From: Cephalotrichum gorgonifer
Lineage: Eukaryota > Ascomycota > Sordariomycetes > Microascales > Microascaceae
Reading direction: 5' to 3'
DNA: 64,000 bases
NCBI GenBank assembly: GCA_900312665.1
Contig: ONZQ02000013.1
Span: 620,001 to 684,000 of the forward strand
Shown: piece after piece, positions 41,394-52,080 of the stretch
Layout of the letters: every line of letters begins with the position of its first letter
Numbering within the stretch: the first letter of the stretch is position 1
Notes under the pieces: model-generated
The model's input: the letters and a program-made list of their open reading frames with translations, nothing else
Told to the model about the DNA's origin: nothing
Databases searched by the model: none
Program-made: the position numbers and the translations under genes

Positions 41394-43223
41394 TTAAAAC
41401 TTATACTTATTCTCCTTCCTCTTCTCCGCCCTTTGCGCGTCAACCTTCTGCCTCTTCGAGGACTCCTGGGCAATCATGTCCTGCAAGTCGTCCTCGTAAG
41501 ACCACTGCGCCCCGACTCCCTCCTCCTTCCTCCCCGCCTCGTACCTCCTCTTCAGCTCGTCCTTGTCCACCCCGTCGTGCTGTTGGAGCGCGTCCGGGTC
41601 CAGCGCCACGTCGACGTCGCCCGGCTTCTTCCTCTTCCGGGTGCTGTCCTCCTGGCCGAGCACGGGCATCTGCGCCCGCGCCGCCGCCCCCAGGTCGTAC
41701 GTCCGCTCGCTCCCGAAGAAGCCCTCCACGCCGCGCGACGCCGCCTCGGGTATCACCGTGTAGGCCGACCGCGGGTGGCTGGACTCCTCCGTGTCCACCC
41801 CGCGCCGGGACTTCCGGAGGTCGAGCTCGCCCGCGACGGACGTCTCCACACCCGTGGCAGGATAGTCCGTCGGCACGGAGCTGACCATGCCCGAGGGAGT
41901 CTCAAGGCCGGACGGGGTCTCGAGGCCGCCGCCGGGGAGTTCTTCGTCCTCGTCAGATTCCTCCTCCTCCTCAGACTCCTCCTCCTCGGACTCTTCGTGG
42001 GGCTGAAGCTCGCCCCAGACAGTGCGGTCGACGGGTTCGTCGACGGCAGCCTGGGCCGGCGCCGCGCCCGGTTGCGCTCCGGGGGCAGCGATGCCGAAGA
42101 CGTCACCTCCGAAGAGGGGCCGGTTAAATTCGTCGACCGGCGGCTTGCCCCAGCCGCCGGGGTGGAAGCCCCAGGAGCCGCCGGCCGGTGGGGGTGCGTT
42201 CAGGCCGGGAATAGTGAGGGTTGGGTAGGAAGGTGGAGGTCCGAATCGTTGTTGGTTGATAAGCCACGGGGGAGGGGCTCCAACGGGCATACCCAAGGCC
42301 TCCTTGGCCGCCTCACTAAGATCGCCCGGCCTAAAATGCTTGAAGTCCACCTCGGACTCCTTCCCCTCGTAGTAGACCTCGCCGAACCGCGTCAGCTCGG
42401 GCTTGGTCTGGAAGCGGAAGAATGCATCGTACAGCCTCTGGTAGTCGATGTCGAGCCTCCCCATCTTGGGGGCGACGCGCTCCCGCTGCTTCTCCTTGAG
42501 CGACTGCTGGTTCTGCTTCTCGAGGACGGCATCGCGCATCTCGGTGATGCCCGTCTCGGAGATGAACTGGGGGAGCTTGAAGGGCGCCTTTTCTATGCCG
42601 CGCTTCGAGGACAGGTATTCTCGCTTCAGCGACCAGTGCGCCGGCACTGGGACGACGTTGCGCTGCGCCTTGATCTGGACAAGGAGGCGCGGGTCGGACG
42701 ACGAGACGTCGTTCCACTCGACGACCTCAGGGTTGCCGACGAGGGCCTTGAGCTCGGCGATGGAGAGCTTCGTGAGCTGCTTCCGCTTCTTCTTCGATAG
42801 CTTAGGCACGTCCTCCTCATCCTCGCTAGGAACCTCATCGTCACCGTCGAAGAAGACTTCTCCCTTGTTGCCGGCGTTCGCCTCCCTCGCGGTAACCTCA
42901 TCCTCGTCTATTGCGGCGGCGCCGAATTTCTGGAATATATTTCGGAAGTATTCGAGCGATGGGTCGTCGGTCTCGTCGAAGCCATCAGCCACCACTAGCG
43001 AATCCGCAGCGGTGGTGTGTTCGGCATCGCCCTTTTTCACCTCGAGATCAGCAGCCCGCTTCTCCTCCCCAGGGCCATCTGCCGCTTCCGCCTGTGCTGC
43101 AGCTTCGTCCCCATCGACGACGGACTCGGATCCTGGTCGGCTGGCCTCGTCGGCCTTCGCCTTCTTCTGCTCCTTCCTCTTCGCGCGCCGCAGCTGATTC
43201 TTGGTCAATTTTTGGGTCGCCAT
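41394..43223 (-). CDS. CUS1: Splicing factor 3b subunit 2 (SF3b145/Cus1)
   Basis: Single-exon 609-residue ORF, ATG at 43223. The N-terminus is basic (MATQKLTKNQLRRAKRKEQKK). The conserved core has KLSKKKRKQLTKLSIAELKALV, VVEWNDVSSSDPRLLVQIKAQRNVVPVPAHW and SLKREYLSSKRGIEKAPFKLPQFI (the DUF382 region). It is followed by the PSP proline-rich module (LGMPVGAPPPWLINQQRFGPPPSYP, GLNAPPP, WGKPPVDEFNRPLFGGDVFG). The C-terminal part is acidic, then charged, ending in KRKENKYKF. SF3b2 is part of the U2 snRNP SF3b complex, binds SF3B4 (Hsh49) and helps anchor U2 to the pre-mRNA near the branch site. Length and order match the family. It shares an upstream region with the divergent SLY41-like gene. Confidence 0.95.
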   Translation of the reverse strand: MATQKLTKNQLRRAKRKEQKKAKADEASRPGSESVVDGDEAAAQAEAADGPGEEKRAADLEVKKGDAEHTTAADSLVVADGFDETDDPSLEYFRNIFQKFGAAAIDEDEVTAREANAGNKGEVFFDGDDEVPSEDEEDVPKLSKKKRKQLTKLSIAELKALVGNPEVVEWNDVSSSDPRLLVQIKAQRNVVPVPAHWSLKREYLSSKRGIEKAPFKLPQFISETGITEMRDAVLEKQNQQSLKEKQRERVAPKMGRLDIDYQRLYDAFFRFQTKPELTRFGEVYYEGKESEVDFKHFRPGDLSEAAKEALGMPVGAPPPWLINQQRFGPPPSYPTLTIPGLNAPPPAGGSWGFHPGGWGKPPVDEFNRPLFGGDVFGIAAPGAQPGAAPAQAAVDEPVDRTVWGELQPHEESEEEESEEEEESDEDEELPGGGLETPSGLETPSGMVSSVPTDYPATGVETSVAGELDLRKSRRGVDTEESSHPRSAYTVIPEAASRGVEGFFGSERTYDLGAAARAQMPVLGQEDSTRKRKKPGDVDVALDPDALQQHDGVDKDELKRRYEAGRKEEGVGAQWSYEDDLQDMIAQESSKRQKVDAQRAEKRKENKYKF

Positions 43224-44144
43224 GGCGCTGGTGTCGACGCGAGGTTGGGGAGGTAGTTCTTCGGCGGGGAGGTGATCTGTAGGAGGGTGTAGATGATGAT
43301 GGCGCTTCGGGCGACTCGTTTGGGGTCCGGGGACTTCGGTGGCATAACGCGCCTCGGCGGAATCGGAGAACTAGCGACACATGGAGGTAGTGGCGGGGTT
43401 GTTTGTGGTCTGGTGGTAGGTGGTGGGTAAGTCCTGATGGCTTCCTTCAGTATGTGGTCTTTTTGCTAAGTTCTCTGGTCCTCTGGGCGGGGTCTTTTCG
43501 GGTGAATCCGAACTTTTATCTCGGTCGGTTATCTGAGCTTCGGCTTCAGCCTCGTCTTCAAGAGGTCTCGATCGCGCTTCTTCGGTATGCTCGTAGCAAA
43601 TTAATTTTGCGGCGGTGGATAAACTATTAATCCGAGATATTGGGATAATACGCGTAATAATGCGCGATTCTTGTTACGTTGCATAAAAAACACATGGCCC
43701 GGACACCCGAAACTAGTGGACAAGTTGGAATAATCGTAAGGTTGCTTCCTGCTTAGTGCTATGAATTAGCGTCAAAGTATCAGGACCCAGTCACCACCAA
43801 ATTTACGCAGTGGGTCAGTTCAGGGTACTTGGACATCTGGCTATCTGGTCTTGGCAACGTAATCCACTCTACTGGGTTGGTTCCTCAATTCCTCGTACAA
43901 GTACATTTCCTTGGTCAGGGACAATTTCGTCTCTCATAAACTGGTCATCGACATCACCTTCCTCCGTCCGGACTCCCTTCTCTCGCTTAAAGGCAGTGCA
44001 AGCCATTCGCCGCAGGCATCGAGACTTCTGTTGCCCTGCATACATTCGTTCAATTCGCCTTGTGTCGCCCTTTTTATTCTTCTTCTTCTTCTTCTACTTC
44101 TTTTAATTTCGCCTCGGACCCTATTTAATGCGACATGACTAGAC
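43224..44144. other. Divergent promoter region SF3B2 / SLY41-like
   Basis: 921 bp between divergent start codons. The SLY41 side carries a CTT-rich tract (about 44075-44105) and two short uORFs directly before the main ATG. No other gene. Confidence 0.6.
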
Positions 44145-44170
44145 ATGATAGCGCCATTGCCCCTCGATAA
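44128..44170 (+). promoter_or_regulatory. Two uORFs abutting or overlapping the SLY41-like start
   Basis: ATG at 44128 encodes four codons and stops at 44140-44142, two bases before the main ATG (44145). A second ATG at 44135, in another frame, opens 11 codons and stops at 44168-44170 inside the main coding region. Together the three ATGs occupy all three frames, which could attenuate main-frame translation if all lie in the mRNA. Confidence 0.5.
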
Positions 44171-45955
44171 GAACCTCAATCCCAAGACCTCTCTCGACCT
44201 CCCTCAGCCTCAATCCAGTTCCCTGCCAGACACGCAGCCTACCCAGTCCAGCGGTCTCCCCAAGAAGATACCGCATACCGGTACACCACAGACCATGCCG
44301 CACCCGACTTTCTCTGGTGCAGATCGGGTCCCCCCCGTGGGTCGCGGCAAGCAACACAACGATTCAAACGGCGCCAGCAACGGCCTGGAGAAGTTCCCCG
44401 AATACGACACGACAGCCCACCTCAATCTCGGTGCGCCGACTAAGTGGCCCCCTCGACGGGATTCAAACTACCCCCGCGCCGGCTCGACTAAGGGGCATAC
44501 CAGACAGAAGAGTCTAAGCCAGGCAATAAGGACGATTCGGACTCGCAATGGCAGTGTTAGCCAGAATGTTCATGAAATAACGGAGGCCTTGAAGGCGCCT
44601 GTGTCCGGCCGACTCATAGTACGCCTTTCCCCCCGCCCCCTTGCACTGTCCTAGCGTTTCCCCAAACCTAAGCAGGATCACCGTTCTGACGTGACCGTCC
44701 CCAGTTTCTCTGTGTCCTCTGGTACACGTCGTCCGTGTTGACGAACACCTCGTCGAAATCTATCCTCACCACCTTCGACAAGCCCGCGACTTTGACAATA
44801 GTACAATTCGCCCTCGTCTCCTCGTACTGCCTGCTCTGCTCGTGGCTGGCGTCCACCTTCGCCTTCGTCAGGGACAACGTACCCGCACTCAGGCACCCCG
44901 TGCGAGCACCCTCGGTCGAGGTCATCAGGACGACGCTACCCCTAGCGTTCTTCCAGATCGGCGGCCACCTCCTCAGCTCCAACGCGACCTCCATGATCCC
45001 CGTGTCCCTCGTGCATACGATCAAGGGACTCTCCCCGCTGTTCACGGTGGTGGCGTACAGAGTCATCTTCGACATCCGCTACCCCGCCTCCACGTACCTG
45101 TCGCTCATCCCCCTGACGGTGGGCGTCATGCTGGCGTGCTCCGGAAACCACTCGTTCGACGGTCAGCTCCTCGGCGTGTTCTACGCGCTCCTAGCCGCCC
45201 TCATCTTCGTCACGCAGAACATCTTCTCCAAGCGCCTATTCAACGAGGCCGCCGTAGCCGAAGCGGAGGGCCTCGGCGCCAAGTCACGCAAGCTGGATAA
45301 GCTGACCCTCCTCTGCTACTCCTCGGGACTCGCGCTGATCCTCACCACCCCCATCTGGTTCTGGACGGACGGCATCACCATCCTCCGCGACTTCCTCCAC
45401 GACGGGTCTCTAGACCTGAACGACATGCCCCATTCGCTCGACCACGGGCGCCTGTTTCTCGAGTTCATCTTCAACGGCACCTTCCACTTCGGCCAGAACA
45501 TACTCGCCTTCGTCCTCCTCTCCATGGTCTCGCCGGTGACCTACTCCGTTGCGAGCCTGCTCAAGCGCGTCTTCGTCATCGTCGTCACCCTCGTCTGGTT
45601 CCGCAGCCCCACGACCTACATCCAGGGCGTCGGCATCTTCCTCACCTTCGTCGGCCTGTACCTGTACGACCGCTCCAACGCGAGCAACAAGGCCGACCGC
45701 CGCGCCCGCACCATGACCGACTCCAAGATACAGCCGCTGCTCCCGCTGAGCGGCCGCCAGGAGGAGCCGGCGCCTCCCGTGCACCGCCATCCGCACGCGC
45801 AGTACGCTAACGGCCACGCCCATAACGGTGACGGCGGCAGGAGGGACGACGGGCGCGTGGCTAGGCCTAGGGGGATGAGTAACGCGCCGCTGCCGCCGAG
45901 GACGAGGCAGGAGGATACGTGGCTGCCCGTCGATAAGGCGATTGGCGTTCAGTAG
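44145..45955 (+). CDS. SLY41: Sly41-like triose-phosphate-translocator family transporter
   Basis: Two exons, 44145-44618 and 44705-45955, with an 86-bp intron; 574 residues. The first 155 residues are a hydrophilic Pro/Ser-rich cytosolic extension with RQKSLSQAIRTIRTRNGS. From FLCVLWYTSSVLTNTSSKSIL, ten or so hydrophobic segments follow the TPT/nucleotide-sugar transporter pattern (ATLTIVQFALVSSY, ALFVHTIKGLSP-like core VSLVHTIKGLSPLFTVV, YLSLIPLTVGVMLAC, LLSMVSPVTYSVASLLKRVFVIV). The C-terminal tail is His/Arg-rich with a Gly-free PLPPR end. Yeast Sly41 is an ER/Golgi membrane member that suppresses loss of Ypt1 when overexpressed; the substrate here is unknown. Two uORFs precede the start. 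The exon join is phase 0 and lands directly on the first membrane segment. Confidence 0.85.
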
Positions 45956-46560
45956 TGCACCTCGTTTTTGATTTCCGCCCCGTTTCATGTGGTATATATT
46001 CCTACTTTTACTCCACTTTATAAATGCTACCACTTTTTTTTTTTACCTTTGATATAACTTTGCGAAGACTTGTTATGGCCCAGTTATGAAGGCGCCTTGT
46101 CCAGTTCTAACCTCACTGGCTGTGGCCAGTGAGAGTCAAGACACTTTCGTGAGAGACATCAGATTACGAGGTAACGAGCAGAGGTAGACGGGAATAGCCG
46201 GCCATCGACGTGGCCGAGATGGGACATTCCTCTCTTTCTATCTCCAGCTTGACTACTCACCGGGTTTTTAGTCTCATATCTGAGGCACAGAATGGGCGCT
46301 TTTTCAAGGTCAGGGATGTTAGCGTACTTCTTTTCTTTGAACTGAGGTGTTGCTTCACTCAAAAAGTGTCGACTGCCCTGTCCAGAAGAGCTCGATGGTC
46401 CCAAAACGATTATATTATTCGTGTTTATTTCATATCGTAGGCGCAATACAGTGTCGGCCGTAAGCGCAGCTTCTATTCTCGCTCGTTTGTATCTTATACA
46501 TAGCCCTTCCTCTCCCTCTAGAACTCTTTCATCGTCGTACATCAGAGACACCAGACTCAC
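45956..46560. other. Convergent 3' intergenic region SLY41-like / ORC5
   Basis: 605 bp holding both 3' UTRs. No gene seen. Confidence 0.6.
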
Positions 46561-48241
46561 TCACTCGATGAGCCAGTCCTCAACCTCAACACCCAAGCTC
46601 CTCCCCACCCCCCTGACGGCCTCCAGTCCCACGTTCACCCTCCACCTCGCGCCCATGTCGGTCAGGTCCCCCGTGCCCACCCTAACTACCAGCCTCAGGC
46701 TCGCCAGCGTCGCCAGCGCGACGCCGACGTCGGCGTCCACCTCCTTGGACACGACGTCGTGCTGATCCGCGGCCCACTCGTTGCGCACGGCGGTGAAGAT
46801 GGCCGTCATGCGCTCGAGCACAAAGGTCTGCGCGCCGAGGAGCTTGCGCGAAATCCTCGCGCTCCTGCCACGCCCCGTGGCCCGGCCGCCCCGGCCGCGC
46901 TTTCGAACGGTGTGGGTCGAGAAGACGGTGAAGTCCTTCGCGGGGGGGTTGTAGGAGGCCAGATAAGCGGATAGGAGGAGGAGGCGGGCGGTGGTGGGGA
47001 GGAGGGTCGTAAGCGTGGTGTGCGAGGGTGCCTTTTCCCGTGCCGGCCTCGCCGTGCTGTTGGGCGCCATCGACGTTGTCGTCGTCATGATTCCTGTCGT
47101 AGTCATCGTCGCGCGGATTATACTCGGGTTGAGGAGCGCCTCGTCTTGGAAGTGCACCCTCGATGCGATGAGCAGCTTCGAGAACTCCTTAGAGCTGTGG
47201 GTCCCCGCCAGCACGGGCGCCACGAATCGCGGCCAGAGGGCGTGGCAGCCGTGCCGGAATGAGGGGAGAGTGCGGGAGGCGGACTTGGCGAGGGAGTCGT
47301 GGACTGCGCCGCAGAAGCGCGTCCACAGGTCGGCGGTCTCCTGCGGTGTCGCAAAGGGGAGGGAGGTCGGGGGCGTGTCGAGGGCGAGAATTTTGACAAA
47401 TTCGAACTTCTTGTAGTTTGGGAATTCGAGAAATGAGGCGGTTACGGTGCGGAGGACGAGTGGAGACGGGGTGGTGACGATAAAGACGGTTGCTAGGCAG
47501 GGGATCTGGCGGCAGATGATCGTTAGTGACCGCTAGCATGGTGCTGGGAATGGACGAGATATGCGCCATGCCACATCCTGTATGAGGCTGCCGGGGAGTA
47601 CGAGGTAGGTGGGCGAGGAAAGATGAAGGCTTACAGTCTCGTGTAGTCTCGCTAGCGCGGGAAGCAGGGTGTGTGGCGCCTCCCTCTGCAGATCTATCCC
47701 GTCGAACACCAGTACGAAGCGGAAGCTGTCCGGTCGCAAGGAATACAACAGCATCTTGGACAGCTCAATGGCCAGCTGGGCAAGATTCTCGCACCTCTTC
47801 GACGCTCCGTCCCATTCCAAGGCTTTCGCCACAGCGGCAACCGTGGTCTCGAAGAGGTGACGGCCGGTTATACATCGCGCCGAGCTGACGATGGCGTGGG
47901 CGAGGGGGACATCATTCGCGGCGTCATCTTTGTTTTTGGATAGTGCTTCCAAGACGGTTCGGGTTATGGCAGACTTGCCCGTCGCTTTCGATCCGTAGAG
48001 AACGAGGTTCTTGCATTGGGCGGCGTTGGGCTGCGACAATGGTGAGTCAGTCAAAAGTCGTCCTTCCTCCTCTAGTTGGGAAGCAGATATTTGTGCCAGG
48101 CCAGGGTGCCACGACGGGGCGGCGGCTAGGACGTACGTGTAAGAGGGTGGTTAGTGCGCGAATCTGGGGTTCTCGACAGGGATAGGTCTTCGAGACGTCT
48201 GATATCAGGTCTTCGTTTGGCGGCTCGAATGTTGAGCCCAT
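46561..48241 (-). CDS. ORC5: Origin recognition complex subunit 5
   Basis: Three exons on the minus strand: 48241-48137, 48030-47635 and 47505-46561; 481 residues, the usual Orc5 size. The N-terminus has CREPQIRALTTLLH, then NLVLYGSKATGKSAITRTVLEAL with Walker A (GSKATGKS), and SFRFVLVFDGIDL as Walker B, in the AAA+ domain of Orc5. Exon 3 continues with IPCLATVFIVTTPSPLVL and FPNYKKFEFVKILAL. It then carries the helical region with LLLLSAYLASYNPPAKDFTVFS, a signature of the Orc5 family, and a winged-helix-like C-terminus. A Thr/Met-rich patch (about residues 305-325) is unusual. Orc5 is part of the six-subunit complex that binds replication origins and loads MCM. Donors GTACGT and GTAAGC and a CTAAC branch point support the junctions. 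Confidence 0.92.
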
Positions 48242-48981
48242 GGTTTCGCTCCCCCGTCCTCAAACGCGCGTACGAGACTTTATGGAGCTGGAGTGGCGTA
48301 CGAGATGGACGCGAAGTCAAGTGATGTGAGTTGCAAGGTTCGGTGGTCCAGATGTTTATGTAATCATGCGTTCTTACATTATATCAACTTGTGATCGGCG
48401 GTAGCGAGGTCAGTGGTTCAGGTGCACCTGCCCCCCCCCAAATACTGAAATGCCCGGGTTTCATATGGAGTGGCTCCTCCCCACGGTGCGGTCGGTGTCT
48501 CCTGCCCAGATATACTATCGTAGTTAGTGGGTGGGTTGTTCGGCTGGGCTTCCCATACTCAACAATCGCATGTTCACGAGAGCACAATCTTGCGTTAAGT
48601 CTGGATGATGATGCTGGACCACCACCATCTTACCTGTAATACCTGTATGGGTATCGCAGACTTGTCACCCCTCTAGAAGCAGGAGTAGCGTTTGCTGGCC
48701 AGGTGGCGGGATACTGGGACCGATCTGTGGTGATCCAGTTATGTAAGTAGCATGCCAGATATGAGTGTCTGTGGTTGACGGATAAACAAGTCATCTCTGC
48801 TCATGCATTTATCTTTGTGCTCTTGCCTGCTACATGAGTTGCAATAAAGTTCAGCAAAGTGGACAGCCCGAACCTCGACTAAACAATAGAATCGTCAACC
48901 ACCAGGATGCGGATTACCACATCCTTCCCTCGAGTAAAGGGTGCAAGACACTTTTCCTCAGGCCCTCCCCGCTCAACTCGC
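48242..48981. other. Divergent intergenic region ORC5 / M20 pseudogene
   Basis: 740 bp with a C9 run near 48430. Presumed ORC5 promoter and upstream flank of the pseudogene. Nothing else recognised. Confidence 0.55.
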
Positions 48982-50556
48982 ATGAAGATCAATGCCGACC
49001 GCCTCAACAGTAGCATCCATCAGACATGCCAATGGGGTGCAGCGCATCAGTACGGCGGGTAGGCAAGCGGTTGGAGAGACTACATGGAAGTAGGTGTAGG
49101 AATAATACTTAGAGTTTATATACTGACCACGGCCACGGTTTACCACAGCTATGTAACTCAAACAGGCATGGCGCGCCTCGCCCTCTCCGATGCTGATGCT
49201 CGCGCCAGGCGCTGGTTTGTAGATGAAGCGCGAGAGATTGGCTGTGAGCTCACGGTTGATCAGATGGGGAGCATGTTTGCCAGACGAATCGGTCACGGTC
49301 ACGGGCGCCCATTACTGCCATGGGCAGCCATCTCGATACGCAGCCCCGAGGAGGCCGGTAAGACGGGATCTTAGGCGTCACTGCCGCGATGGAGGTGTTG
49401 CGTACCTTGCATGAGAACGGGCACCAGATAGGGTATGATGTTGGGGCAGTCAACTGGCCCAAGTTAGTATATTTATACTCAGTCCTAAACTTACACTTGC
49501 AACCTCTACAGTCATTCTATTCCCCAGCTCCTTGCCTCACAACTGACAAGACGTAAAACAGCGAGGAGGGAGCCCGGTTCCCAAAGTCCATGCTTTCATC
49601 AGGAGTTTGGGTAGGGGATATACCAGTCGAGAAGGCTTGGGGCTTGGCGGACATATTCGACTCCTCCGTGACGGTTAAATCTGAGCTCGAGAGACTCGGT
49701 TTCCTCGGCAAGGTACCGTGCTCCCACGCAGACGACGGATATCCGCTTGGCGCCCATTTCGAACTACACATCGAACAAGGGCCCGTCCTGCAGGAGAATA
49801 GAAAGAGGATTGGAGTGGTCCAAGGCGCGCAGGCGTACCGCTGGTTTACCTTTACCGTCACGGGCCAAGATGCCCACACTGGCACAACCCCTCTCCAGAT
49901 GCGCCGTGATCCCGTGCTTGAGGCCGCGAGGATGATCGCTGCGCCGAGTGATACCGCAAAGAACTTTAACGGACTGGCCTCCACGGGCGTGCTCAAGATC
50001 CCGCCTGGGTCCTCGACGAACACCATCGCCTCCGGAGTCTCGTTCTCGCTGGACATCCGCCACCCCGACGACGAAGTCGTGACGCGGATGCAGGACGAGA
50101 TCCTCGCCTCCTTTGAAAGGATTTCTGGCGAAGATGGCCGGGGAGTTGAGCTCAGTTGGACGCTTGACACGGACTCCCCCATTGTAAAGTTCCACCCGGA
50201 CTGTATAGGGGGCGTGGCAAGAGCGGCGGATAGGTTGGCGGGCCCGGACGGGTTGATGCCTATCACGAGCTGAGCTGGGCACGACAGCGTTTACACGAGC
50301 AGATGCTGCCCTACGACTATGATATTCGTCCCTTGTAGAGACGGAGTCAGCCACCACCCGGAGGAGTACTGCGCCCCGGAAGACTGGTATGTTTGCTGCC
50401 CGGTGCCTGTGCCTGTGCCTGTGCCTGCCCTGGACTTGGAACTCATGACTTGGTGGACCCCTTCTAATTCACCGTCGCAGTGCGTTGGGTACTCAGGCAC
50501 TCCTGGATGCCGTATTAGATTATGATCAGCTGCGCGGACGAGGCAGTAGGGGATAG
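48982..50556 (+). pseudogene. Disrupted M20-family amidase (N-carbamoyl-amino-acid / ureidopropionase type)
   Basis: Remnant of a four-exon gene: 48982-49058, 49149-49462, 49562-50386 and 50481-50556. Conserved stretches include INADRLNSSIHQTCQWGAA, MARLALSDADARARRWF, GSHLDTQP, VNWPNEEGARFPKSM, LGAHFELHIEQGPVLQ, QDAHTGTTPLQMRRDPVLEA and FSLDIRHPDDEVVTRM, all typical of Zn-dependent M20 hydantoinase/carbamoylase enzymes. Three lesions are visible: a frame change near 49303-49306, a TAA at 49359-49361 where the family has Tyr in GGRYDG, and a TGA at 50271-50273 where it has Gly in ITSGAGHD. Downstream of each, conserved sequence resumes, through to a recognisable last exon (ALGTQALLDAVLDYDQ). 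Splice sites remain intact, suggesting recent loss. Active enzymes of this group hydrolyse N-carbamoyl amino acids or related ureides in pyrimidine or purine breakdown. Assembly errors are the alternative. Confidence 0.85.
50400..50430. repeat. TGTGCC hexamer microsatellite
   Basis: About four tandem copies of TGTGCC/TGCCTG lie within the last intron of the M20 pseudogene. Confidence 0.75.
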
Positions 50557-50870
50557 TGAAGGTGATCCTTGGATGTTTTTGATCGGACGGCACATGTAAG
50601 CGCCTGTCCCTACAGGGCCGAGTCCGTAGATGTTGGTTGGATATTATTTGGATTTCAGTGGGCCCCGACGAAACTGATCCGCGCGAGGGAAAGACGTTTT
50701 GTATCTCCAGACAGCCAATTATACGGCCCATCATGCTTCTCGTACCGTTCCTGGGGAGTCGGCCACTCTCTCGGATACCGCTCCCGAAGCCAACGTTCAG
50801 TGTGACTCATTGCTTCTCTAATATAAGCCATCTTCCCCACCCAACATTCCACGCGAAATTCGTGTTCCCC

Positions 50871-50942
50871 AGCATTGTAGCTCAGAGGTAGAGCACTGGG
50901 CTCATAACCCAGGGGTCCTAGGATCGACACCTAGCAATGCTA
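50871..50942 (+). tRNA. Initiator tRNA-Met (CAT)
   Basis: Complete 72-nt intronless cloverleaf: acceptor stem AGCATTG/CAATGCT, D-arm GCTC/GAGC, anticodon stem CTGGG/CCCAG with loop CTCATAA (anticodon CAT at 50903-50905), T-arm CTAGG/CCTAG and discriminator A. Three features mark the eukaryotic initiator rather than the elongator: an A1:U72 first pair, three consecutive G:C pairs closing the anticodon loop, and a T-loop reading ATCGACA (A54 and A60 instead of T54-pyrimidine 60). A T-rich tract downstream (from 50945, with a T9 run) is a good Pol III terminator. It charges with methionine and starts translation. Confidence 0.95.
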
Positions 50943-50944
50943 CA

Positions 50945-50969
50945 TTTATTTTTTTTTCTTTTTCATCAG
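50945..50969 (+). terminator. Pol III terminator T tract after tRNA-iMet
   Basis: T-rich stretch with runs of nine and five T beginning within a few bases of the tRNA 3' end; RNA polymerase III terminates at such tracts. Confidence 0.8.
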
Positions 50970-52080
50970 GCGGACTTGGTCGGGCGTTGGTTGATGACTG
51001 GCCTGGATTGCCCGAGTCTTCACCCAAATAAATGTCTCGGGATAACTAATATAATACCGCCGGTAAAACTCGGAACGGATGAGTAAACACAGAGCCTTCA
51101 CCTTCAATGCCATCTCATTTTCTTACATCTGACTCGCCCGCTTCTTCGGTGTACATGTCTCCAACATCCACCCAAAAGCTGACCTCTCTCGCTGTCACCG
51201 ATGCACTACTTAGTTTCCGTGAAAATCTTGACAATACACCATGCCATAGACTTTCTCACCTTCTCGCCGTGAATCCGGTTGCCTGTCCCATCCCGTCATG
51301 AAACGCATGCATCTTCGGTACTCGATATACTCCGTAGTATATGGAGCATAGTCACATTGGCCAGGGAAAGAGTGACGGGCTAGTTATGTATCTGTACGTC
51401 AGCTTACGAGTACTTTCCACCCTTTTGGGTCGGATTGACGGATGAGAAATACGAAGTACGAGCAAACATCGTTGCCTCCCGGCCAGGAACCCCAAATCGC
51501 CGAAAAGGGACGACCTTGGCTTGTACTCGTAATCATTGATGTGTACTCTATCTCAGTCTCAAAAAATCGTACATATTCACCACCCTGTCAATCTCCACTC
51601 ACATCGGAGATATTCATCGGTCTTACTCCCCTTGTTTTATCCCTTCCGACCAGACATCACGAAACGGTCCTCTGATTGGCATCATCTATATCCCTATGTC
51701 ACATTCTCAATCCTGGAACTGGCAACAAGCCTACAAAAGTACGACAACCAGCTCCTCCCTATAAGATTTATTATTACCCTCGAAGCTGTACCTGTAGGGC
51801 TGCGGTACTGGTACTTGTGCTTGTACCCGTAGGGCTGTGCACTTACAGCGCCTCTGGTACATCCTACCACCGCCCCACTCATACACCTCAATGCTTCTTG
51901 AGACCATCGCCAGCCCCTCGCCGTATTACTTACTACAAGTCCTCAACTCTCAACGAGGGATCCTCCCGCTTCGGATATCTTGATCTCTAGTCGTTATCTC
52001 CGAAATATCTCCCTGGCCCACACGTAGCATCACACCGAAGGGGCTCCCGACTCACAACACCACAAGGCATCAGCGCTATC

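Larger units (their letters stand above)
50557..52080. other. Intergenic region holding tRNA and Zn2Cys6 gene promoter
   Basis: Apart from the tRNA at 50871-50942 no gene is recognised. The stretch 51000-52080 is presumably the promoter and leader of the transcription factor, with several short ORFs lacking coding character. Confidence 0.55.

Noticed and set aside
41313..42800. 495-codon plus-strand ORF opposite SF3B2
   Set aside because: SF3B2 on the minus strand is unambiguous. The antisense ORF is a high-GC shadow, Leu/Arg/Val-rich with no domain.
49359..49375. GTAAGA...TAG at the pseudogene TAA as an intron that could rescue the frame
   Set aside because: The interval would be under 20 nt, too short for splicing, and removing it would delete conserved residues.
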